In this document: piece after piece, positions 57,185 to 64,000 of the stretch
Layout: every line of letters begins with the position of its first letter
How positions within the stretch are numbered: the first letter of the stretch is position 1
From: an uncultured Paracoccaceae bacterium
Lineage (GTDB): Bacteria > Pseudomonadota > Alphaproteobacteria > Rhodobacterales > Rhodobacteraceae
DNA: 64,000 nucleotides
Direction of reading: 5' to 3'
Assembly (NCBI GenBank): GCA_947499715.1
Contig: CANMPL010000004.1
Span: 62,001 to 126,000, forward strand
The notes under the pieces: generated by a model
Database searches by the model: none
The model's input: the letters and a program-made list of their open reading frames with translations, nothing else
What the model was told of the DNA's origin: nothing
Program-made: the position numbers and the translations under genes

Positions 57185-57564
57185 GCGAGACCCCGACAAT
57201 CCGGCTGGACAAATGGCTGTGGCAGGCGCGGTTTTTCAAATCGCGCTCCATTGCCGCCGGGGTGGTTAGCGCGGGCAAAGTGCGGGTTGATGGCACCCCG
57301 GTCAGCAAACCGGCGCGCGCCGTCGGTCCCGGTATGGTTTTGACCTTTGCCCAGCAACAGGACGTGCGGGTGGTGCGAATCCTTGCCTGCGGTATCCGCC
57401 GTGGACCCGCGCCCGAGGCGCAGGCGCTTTACGAGGACATGTCGCCGGAAAAGGTCAAACGTCCTTCAAATCCGCGATTTGAAGGGAAAGGTCGCCCGAC
57501 CAAGAAGGACCGGCGCGACATGGCGTCCCGAACCGGCGGTGACGGTTCGTTCGGGCTTGAATGA
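57181..57564 (+). CDS. S4-domain RNA-binding protein (HslR-like), TTG start
   Basis: IRLDKWLWQARFFKSRSIAAGVVSAGKVRVDGTPVSKPARAVGPG. Confidence 0.9.
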   Translation: MSETPTIRLDKWLWQARFFKSRSIAAGVVSAGKVRVDGTPVSKPARAVGPGMVLTFAQQQDVRVVRILACGIRRGPAPEAQALYEDMSPEKVKRPSNPRFEGKGRPTKKDRRDMASRTGGDGSFGLE

Positions 57565-57612
57565 CCGCAAGGTCTGGCCTAGCAAGGCGCGGATCAGATT
57601 ACGGATGACACC

Positions 57613-57948
57613 ATGACCTACATCGTCAACGACAGTTGCATTGCCTGCAAATACACAGACTGCGTCGAAGTCTGTCCTGTGGACTGCTTTTACGAAGGCG
57701 AAAACATGCTGGTGATCCACCCCGATGAATGCATCGACTGCGGTGTCTGCGAACCCGAATGCCCCGCCGATGCGATCCGCCCGGACACAGAGCCGGACAT
57801 GGAAAAATGGGTCGAGTTTAACCGCAAGTATTCCGAGATGTGGCCCGTCATCATCACCAAGAAAGACCCACTGCCCACAGCCGAGGAAATGGACGGAAAA
57901 GAAGGCAAGATGGAGCTCTTTTCCGAAGCCGCAGGCGAGGGCGGTTGA
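57613..57948 (+). CDS. fdxA: 7Fe ferredoxin
   Basis: [55 protein letters not shown]. Confidence 0.96.
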   Translation: MTYIVNDSCIACKYTDCVEVCPVDCFYEGENMLVIHPDECIDCGVCEPECPADAIRPDTEPDMEKWVEFNRKYSEMWPVIITKKDPLPTAEEMDGKEGKMELFSEAAGEGG

Positions 57949-58157
57949 TTCGCCGCTTCATTGGCCTTAAGTATTTGACATAAGGCAGTTTTTGCGTGCT
58001 GCGCTGCGGCGCTGGCAGCAGACGCGTTTTTGTGATATACTTGAACTAATGATGCCGAAGACCTGACCAAGACAGGACACGATATGCAGCTGACGGAGGC
58101 TTTGGCCCCCGCCGGTTTTTTTGTCGTCTCAGGACCGGTCAGCCAGAAAGGATTGCC

Positions 58158-58667
58158 ATGAGCAAGTCGAAGAAAAAAGAGTTTCAACCCAATGACTTCG
58201 TGGTCTATCCCGCGCATGGCGTTGGCAAGATCGTGAATGTTGAGACGCAGGAAGTTGCAGGCTTTGAACTGGAGCTGTTTGTAATTGCCTTTGAAAAAGA
58301 CAAGATGACCCTGCGGGTGCCGACCCACAAGGCCACAGACGTGGGCATGCGTGCGCTGTCGACGCCGGATGTTGTCAGCCATGCGATGAAAACCCTGCGT
58401 GGTAAGGCCAAGGTGAAAAAAGCCATGTGGTCGCGCCGGGCGCAGGAATATGAGCAAAAGATCAACTCTGGCGACTTGATCGCGATTGCCGAAGTCGTGC
58501 GTGACCTGCATCGGCAGGACGATCAGCGCGAGCAAAGCTATTCCGAGCGTCAGCTTTACGAAGCCGCGCTTGAGCGGTTGACTCGCGAAATCGCGGCTGT
58601 GGCGGGCAATGACGAAGTGGCCGCCGCGGAAGAGATTGACAGCGTATTGGTCTCTCGCGCGGCCTAG
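58158..58667 (+). CDS. CarD-family transcriptional regulator
   Basis: FQPNDFVVYPAHGVGKIVNVETQEVAGFELELFVIAFEKDKMTLRVPTHKA. Confidence 0.95.
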   Translation: MSKSKKKEFQPNDFVVYPAHGVGKIVNVETQEVAGFELELFVIAFEKDKMTLRVPTHKATDVGMRALSTPDVVSHAMKTLRGKAKVKKAMWSRRAQEYEQKINSGDLIAIAEVVRDLHRQDDQREQSYSERQLYEAALERLTREIAAVAGNDEVAAAEEIDSVLVSRAA

Positions 58668-58674
58668 GGCGCTG

Positions 58675-58695
58675 CGATTTTTCGACGAAAAATCG
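58675..58695. repeat. 21-bp palindrome CGATTTTTCGACGAAAAATCG after carD-family gene stop (identical to 16086 copy)
   Basis: Perfect 10-nt arms; 21/21 identity with 16086-16106. Confidence 0.92.
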
Positions 58696-58753
58696 AACCA
58701 GATTGAAAGCGGGTCGCAGGAAACTGCGGCCCGTTTGATGTTGATCTGCCGGA

Positions 58754-58785
58754 GCCTCCGGCGGGGATATTTTTAGCCAGAAGAA
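58754..58785 (+). repeat. Dispersed element copy GCCTCCGGCGGGGATATTTTTAGCCAGAAGAA, overlapping the purD stop codon
   Basis: Matches the 16107 copy with two substitutions. Confidence 0.85.
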
Positions 58786-60050
58786 ACGGGCAGGGCGCGC
58801 CAGCCGATATCGCGACGGCAAAACCCTTGTGGCCAGTCAATCTGGTCGACCTGCGCATAGGCCCTGGCATGGGCCTGCGCCAGCGTATCGCCGCGGCCCG
58901 TGGCTGCCAGTACGCGGCCACCGGTTGCGATGATCGCCTGCGCATCTGTGCTGGTGCCTGCGTGAAAGGTCATATGGTGGCTGTCATCGGGCAGATTGTT
59001 CAATCCGCTGATAACGCTCCCTTTTTCGTAGCTGCCGGGGTAGCCATTGGCCGCCAGCACCACCGTCAGCGCATGATCGTCTGCCCAATTGACCTGCATC
59101 TCTGACAGGCGCTTTTCGGCGCAGGCTTGCAGCAGGTCCAAAACCTGACCGCCGAGCCGCATCATCAGGCATTGGCATTCGGGGTCGCCAAAACGGACGT
59201 TGTATTCGACAAGCCGAGGCTGGCCGTCTTCAATCATCAGCCCCACAAACAGCACGCCCTCAAACGGCGTGCCGCGCGCGGCCATTGCGGCCATCGTCGG
59301 GCGCACGATCTGCTCCATCGTCTTGGTGATCACCGCCTCTGTCATGATCGGGGCGGGGGAATAGGCCCCCATGCCGCCGGTGTTGGGGCCGGTGTCGCCT
59401 TCGCCCACGCGCTTGTGGTCCTGGGCGGTGCCAATGGGCAGCAAGGTCTCTCCATCGGACAGCACAAAGAATGACGCTTCTTCGCCGGTCATGAATTCTT
59501 CGATCACCACCTCTGCGCCGGCGTCGCCAAAGCTGCCGTCAAACATGTCTTCGATGGCGGCCAATGCCTCGGCCTCGGTCATGGCCACGACCACGCCTTT
59601 GCCTGCGGCCAGGCCATCGGCCTTGATGACAATGGGCGCGCCCTGGGTTTTGACGTAGTCGCTTGCGTCATCGGCATGGGTAAAATGGGCATAGGCCGCT
59701 GTCGGCGCACTGGCCGCATCGCAGATTGCTTTTGTGAAAGATTTCGACGCCTCAAGCTGTGCAGCAGCCGCCGAAGGTCCGAAAACGGAAAGCCCTGCGT
59801 CGCGCAACACATCCGCAACGCCCGCCGCAAGCGGCGCTTCCGGCCCGATGATGACAAAATCAACAGCGTTTTCTTCGGCAAATGTCGCCACCGCCTGCCC
59901 ATCCAGAATGTCGATCTGCGCGCATTCGGCGATTTCCGCGATCCCTGCATTGCCGGGTGCGACAATCAGGCGGTCGCATTTCGGATTCTGTTTGACGGCC
60001 CAGGCCAGACTATGTTCGCGCCCGCCACTCCCCAAGATCAAGATATTCAT
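58773..60050 (-). CDS. purD: Phosphoribosylamine-glycine ligase
   Basis: MNILILGSGGREHSLAWAVKQNPK...NTGGMGAYSPAPIM...VEYNVRFGDPECQ. Confidence 0.97.
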   Translation of the reverse strand: MNILILGSGGREHSLAWAVKQNPKCDRLIVAPGNAGIAEIAECAQIDILDGQAVATFAEENAVDFVIIGPEAPLAAGVADVLRDAGLSVFGPSAAAAQLEASKSFTKAICDAASAPTAAYAHFTHADDASDYVKTQGAPIVIKADGLAAGKGVVVAMTEAEALAAIEDMFDGSFGDAGAEVVIEEFMTGEEASFFVLSDGETLLPIGTAQDHKRVGEGDTGPNTGGMGAYSPAPIMTEAVITKTMEQIVRPTMAAMAARGTPFEGVLFVGLMIEDGQPRLVEYNVRFGDPECQCLMMRLGGQVLDLLQACAEKRLSEMQVNWADDHALTVVLAANGYPGSYEKGSVISGLNNLPDDSHHMTFHAGTSTDAQAIIATGGRVLAATGRGDTLAQAHARAYAQVDQIDWPQGFCRRDIGWRALPVSSG

Positions 60051-60119
60051 GAATGCCCCCGCTTGGCCTTTGTTGGTCGCCGTTCTAGGGTCGCACCACG
60101 CAGATCACAAGGGCAGGCC

Positions 60120-61631
60120 ATGGACCTTTTCGAAGACGACGCCCCCAAGGGCAATGCGCCAGAGTTTACCGTCTCGGAACTGACCGGGTCGATCAAGAAA
60201 ACCCTCGAAGGGTCCTTTGGCCGCGTGCGTGTGCGGGGCGAGGTCGGGCGCGTCATGATCGCCCGCTCTGGCCATATCTACTATGACATCAAGGATGACC
60301 GGAACGTCATTTCCTGCACCACCTGGAAAGGGCAGGTCCCCGGTTTGGGCGTCACCCCCGAAGAGGGGCTAGAGGTCATCGTGACCGGCAAGCTTTCGAC
60401 CTTTGGGCCGCAGTCGCGCTATAATATCAACGTCGACAGCATAGAGGTCGCAGGTGCCGGTGCGCTGATGGCGATGCTGGAAAAGCGCAAGGCGCAGCTG
60501 GCGGCAGAGGGGCTGTTTGCCCCCGAACGCAAGCAGCCGATCCCCTATCTGCCTCAGGTGATTGGCGTTGTGACCTCGCCCAGTGGTGCGGTCATTCGTG
60601 ACATTCTGCACCGGTTGCGTGACCGTTTCCCGCGCAAGGTTTTGGTCTGGCCGGTGGCCGTGCAAGGCAACAATTGCGCCCCCGAAGTGGCTGCGGCAAT
60701 CAATGGTTTCAATGCCTTAACGCCCGGAGGAGCCTTGCCGCGGCCTGACCTGCTGATCGTCGCACGCGGGGGCGGGTCGATCGAGGATCTCTGGGGTTTC
60801 AACGAAGAAATCGTGGCCCGTGCGGTGGCCGCATCTGATATCCCGCTGATCTCGGCTGTTGGGCATGAAACCGACACCACGCTGATCGACTTTGTCAGCG
60901 ATATGCGCGCGCCGACACCCACCGCGGCGGCAGAAATGGCCGTGCCGGTGCGGATGGAACTGCTGGCCTGGGTCGAAGAACAGGGCGCGCGGCTGCACCG
61001 GTCACTGGGCGCATCGGTCGATCGGCGCAAACAGCGGGTCCGTGATCTGGGCCGCGCCTTGCCGCGCAAAGAGACGCTGATCAACGCACCGCAACAACGT
61101 CTGGATCTTTGGGCAGAGCGTCTGCCTGCTGCCCTGCGCACCGTGACGGGGCGCAAGCGGGTCAAGCTTGCCGATGCTGCCCTGCGTCCGGGTGTCCTGC
61201 AACGCGGGATTGTGACGCAGCGCGACAAGCTGCGCAGCCTTGCCGACCGGCTTGATCCGGCCTTGCAGCGACGCGTCGCCCGCGCGCATGAGGCGCTGGA
61301 CCGGCACAAGCTGCGCGCCCCAGACACCAGCCGCAGCCAGGAACAATGCGCCACGCTTTTGCGCCGCCTCTCGGATCGGGCCAATCGCCAGCAAGAACAA
61401 CGGGTGGCGCGGCTTGATGCGCTTGACCGCCTGCGTGAAACGCTTGGCTACAAGGAAACGCTTAAACGCGGCTATGCGGTGGTGCGCGGCGACGGCGATG
61501 TGGTGACCTCTGTTGCGGCGGCAAAGGGCGCCAAGGCGCTCGAGATTGAATTTGCCGACGGGCGGCTGCCTTTGGCGGGCAAATCGAAAGCCACCAAACC
61601 CGACCCCAAGGACCAAGGCAGCCTGTTCTAG
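60120..61631 (+). CDS. xseA: Exodeoxyribonuclease VII large subunit
   Basis: VRGEVGRVMIARSGHIYYDIKDD...IGVVTSPSGAVIRDILHRLRDRFP...VGHETDTTLIDFVSDMRAPTPTAAAE. Confidence 0.96.
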   Translation: MDLFEDDAPKGNAPEFTVSELTGSIKKTLEGSFGRVRVRGEVGRVMIARSGHIYYDIKDDRNVISCTTWKGQVPGLGVTPEEGLEVIVTGKLSTFGPQSRYNINVDSIEVAGAGALMAMLEKRKAQLAAEGLFAPERKQPIPYLPQVIGVVTSPSGAVIRDILHRLRDRFPRKVLVWPVAVQGNNCAPEVAAAINGFNALTPGGALPRPDLLIVARGGGSIEDLWGFNEEIVARAVAASDIPLISAVGHETDTTLIDFVSDMRAPTPTAAAEMAVPVRMELLAWVEEQGARLHRSLGASVDRRKQRVRDLGRALPRKETLINAPQQRLDLWAERLPAALRTVTGRKRVKLADAALRPGVLQRGIVTQRDKLRSLADRLDPALQRRVARAHEALDRHKLRAPDTSRSQEQCATLLRRLSDRANRQQEQRVARLDALDRLRETLGYKETLKRGYAVVRGDGDVVTSVAAAKGAKALEIEFADGRLPLAGKSKATKPDPKDQGSLF

Positions 61632-62017
61632 GAAAACAGATCGCCGCAGATCAACGGGACAGGGTTTTCAACCGCCTCGAACAGAACCGTGGTATCGGGC
61701 TGAGTCGCAAACTCAGCCCGGATGCCACCCTCGGTGCGGAAGACATCCCAGCATTTCGGCTCGGGGTCGTTTTCGTAAAGAAAACAAATGTTTGTATCGT
61801 CTTCATACCAAATGCCATCGGTGCAGGTGCCATCCAGTCGTGACCAGATCACCCGGCGGTCGGGCAGATACTGCTCGACCCCGAAAATGCGGCCATCAGG
61901 CAACCCAAAGGTCAGGGTGCGGCCCGTGGCGTAGTCATCAAATGCCGCGCCCGTCATCGGGGTTTCGGCCCCAACAGGCGCGGCCAAGACTGCCAAAATC
62001 AGGCTCAGGCGGACCAT
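61628..62017 (-). CDS. Hypothetical secreted protein
   Basis: Signal peptide MVRLSLILAVLAAPVGA; GTCTDGIWYEDDTNICFLYENDPEPKCWDVF. Confidence 0.7.
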   Translation of the reverse strand: MVRLSLILAVLAAPVGAETPMTGAAFDDYATGRTLTFGLPDGRIFGVEQYLPDRRVIWSRLDGTCTDGIWYEDDTNICFLYENDPEPKCWDVFRTEGGIRAEFATQPDTTVLFEAVENPVPLICGDLFS

Positions 62018-63120
62018 CGCGCCACCCTTGGGTCCATCACTCGCCGCCAGAGCGGCGGCACCAGCGCCACTGTCGCCATCACTGGAATCGCGCGCGGCAG
62101 GGTCGGGCCACCATCGGGCAGCGTCAGCGCCGGAAAGGCGCGCGTCGGATGGGCATGATGGTCAGAATGACGCGGCGCATTCAACATCATCGCAGAGGAA
62201 TACCAATGCGGGCTGTTCCAGCTATGGGCATCGCCCACAGGCTCTGGCTTGCCATCCGGGCGCACATCCCGCGTCAGGCCATAATGCTGCACATAATCCG
62301 AAAGCAAAAGCTGCACCTGCGCCAGCGCTGCAACCAGCACAAACGCTACAACGCCGCGCAAACCACCGATCAGCGCGGCCATCACCAGCATCAGCAAAGC
62401 TCCTCCAAGATAGACGACATAAGGATGGTGCAACGCCCCGCGTCCCACCCGTTCCAACCGCGCTTTTTCAGCGCTAAAGCCTGCGCGGAATGACCCCGAC
62501 CATGCCCGCATGGCATAGCGATAAAATCCTTCGCCGCGGCGGGCGGTATTGGGATCGCGCGCCGTTGCCACATGGCGGTGATGCACCAGCACATGCGCCG
62601 AGGTATGATGCCCAAACAGCAATGAAATATAGACCCACATGCCCAATCGGTGCAGATGGCGGCCGCCCTTGTGGATCAGCTCATGCGCGTTGGCATTACT
62701 GACCTGTCCAAAATAAAGCCCCGCTGCATACCAGATCCCGGCCTGCGCCAGCAGCCCCACGTCAGGCTGCGACAGCCCCCAGATCACCACCGCCAACAGC
62801 GCAAAATGCGCCACCGCCAGCACCACCGACAGCGCCTCGGCTGCGGGAAATTCCTGATCCGGCAGCGCGGGCGAGGTCCGCTGCACAAGATGATCCAACC
62901 CCGCCACAAGGGCCGTCATCACAAGCAATGCCACCACAACCCAGATGCCGCCCATCACAGCAGCCGCCGCAATCGCGGCGATGGGCAATAACGTGGCAAT
63001 GGCAAAGAACAGCATCAGCGACCTATGAACAACGAAAGTGGCTATAACATGAAGATTTCGCGCGGTCAGCCCGACGATGCGCCGCAGTCTGCGCGCCGCT
63101 GCGCATGTAATGTGCGTCAT
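62005..63120 (-). CDS. AlkB-like membrane fatty-acid/alkane hydroxylase
   Basis: His-box motifs NAHELIH, HVLVHHRHV, RHSDHH; start placed at MTHITC. Confidence 0.88.
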   Translation of the reverse strand: MTHITCAAARRLRRIVGLTARNLHVIATFVVHRSLMLFFAIATLLPIAAIAAAAVMGGIWVVVALLVMTALVAGLDHLVQRTSPALPDQEFPAAEALSVVLAVAHFALLAVVIWGLSQPDVGLLAQAGIWYAAGLYFGQVSNANAHELIHKGGRHLHRLGMWVYISLLFGHHTSAHVLVHHRHVATARDPNTARRGEGFYRYAMRAWSGSFRAGFSAEKARLERVGRGALHHPYVVYLGGALLMLVMAALIGGLRGVVAFVLVAALAQVQLLLSDYVQHYGLTRDVRPDGKPEPVGDAHSWNSPHWYSSAMMLNAPRHSDHHAHPTRAFPALTLPDGGPTLPRAIPVMATVALVPPLWRRVMDPRVARWSA

Positions 63121-63186
63121 GTCGCATTTGAGACTCCACAAGACTGCCGCGATGTCTATGTTCGGCGCAAATACGAAAGGGACGTT

Positions 63187-64000
63187 ATGGCGCTGGATGA
63201 ACGCAAGGGTGTCTGGAAATCAGGCAAGGGCAAGGGACGGCACACGCCAAAGGGCCGTCAGCTTGATGACGCAGCCTGGGAAGAGGTCCGTCGCCTTCTG
63301 GGCGACCGGCCCCGCAACCGTGACCTGTTGATCGAATTTTTGCATTTGATCCAAGACACTTACGGCTGCCTCTCTGCCGCGCATTTGCGTGCCTTGGCCG
63401 AAGAAATGCGCATGGCGCAGGCCGAAATCTACGAGGTCGCGACCTTCTACGCCCACTTCGACGTGGTGAAAGAGGGCGAGCCAAAGCCCCCCGCGCTGAC
63501 GATCCGCGTCTGCGACAGCCTCTCGTGCGAATTGGCCGGTGCGCAGGCGCTCAAATCAGCGCTGGAAGACGGGCTTGACCCGTCAGAGGTCCGCGTGCTG
63601 CGCGCGCCCTGCATGGGCCGTTGCGACACCGCCCCGGTGCTGGAACTGGGACACGCCCATATCGATCACGCCACCCCCGAAAAGGTAAACGCCGCCATCG
63701 CCGCCGGTGACACCCACGCCCATATCCCCGACTATCAAGACCTCAGCGCCTACCGCGCCGACGGCGGATACGCCAAACTCGCGGACCTCAAACAGGGCGG
63801 CGATTGGGAAGCTGTGCAAGACATCGTGCTGTCGTCGGGCCTGCGCGGCCTTGGTGGCGCGGGTTTCCCCTCTGGCAAGAAATGGGGCTTCGTGCGCGCC
63901 AACCCCGGCCCACGCTACATGGCCGTCAACGGCGACGAGGGCGAGCCCGGCACATTCAAGGACCGCTACTATCTTGAACGCGTCCCGCACCTCTTCCTTG
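63187..64000 (+). CDS. NAD-dependent formate dehydrogenase beta subunit (NuoE-NuoF fusion), truncated by window end
   Basis: NuoE-like CDSLSC...CMGRC [2Fe-2S] ligands then NuoF-like SGLRGLGGAGFPSGKKWGF...MAVNGDEGEPGTFKDRYYLE in one open frame; not in ORF track because it has no stop in the window. Confidence 0.88.
   Translation, partial: MALDERKGVWKSGKGKGRHTPKGRQLDDAAWEEVRRLLGDRPRNRDLLIEFLHLIQDTYGCLSAAHLRALAEEMRMAQAEIYEVATFYAHFDVVKEGEPKPPALTIRVCDSLSCELAGAQALKSALEDGLDPSEVRVLRAPCMGRCDTAPVLELGHAHIDHATPEKVNAAIAAGDTHAHIPDYQDLSAYRADGGYAKLADLKQGGDWEAVQDIVLSSGLRGLGGAGFPSGKKWGFVRANPGPRYMAVNGDEGEPGTFKDRYYLERVPHLFL

Noticed and set aside
1-64000. CRISPR arrays, prophage, transposases or integrases
   Set aside because: No regularly spaced direct repeats and no recognisable mobile-element proteins on reading the ORFs.

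Overview
This 64 kb window is gene-dense, high-GC chromosomal DNA that looks like Rhodobacterales/roseobacter-type Alphaproteobacteria. Support for that includes GANTC sites, an alphaproteobacterial-type tRNA-His, a sarcosine oxidase soxBDAG cluster, a RibBX-like protein, MmcB and a CarD-family regulator. Most of it is core metabolism and information processing: recJ, glpX, hom, Glu dehydrogenase, soxBDAG, dnaG, rpoD, nrdR, the rib genes, nusB, rpoH, rluD, pepF, xseA and purD. There are also several accessory-looking blocks: a TadE/TadG-like trio, a capsule-export trio (KpsC/KpsD/KpsS-like) inserted in opposite orientation between ribD and ribE, a tripartite tricarboxylate transporter locus with an AtuA-like/DUF4387 pair and a three-gene signalling unit, a ligase plus MBL-exonuclease repair pair, an AlkB-like hydroxylase, and the start of a formate dehydrogenase. 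I found no CRISPR array, prophage or IS element. The most interesting unexplained signals are non-coding. They are: a family of 21-bp palindromes (core TTTTCGNCGAAAA) just after stop codons; a dispersed GCCTCCGGCGGGGATATTTTTGGCCAAAAGAAG element also at gene 3' ends; a cluster of four GANTC sites upstream of rpoD; GTGCAT-repeat clusters at two distant loci; a candidate structured RNA near 31.4-31.5 kb; and a heat-shock-like promoter upstream of rpoH. All family calls come from reading the proteins by eye; no database search was run.
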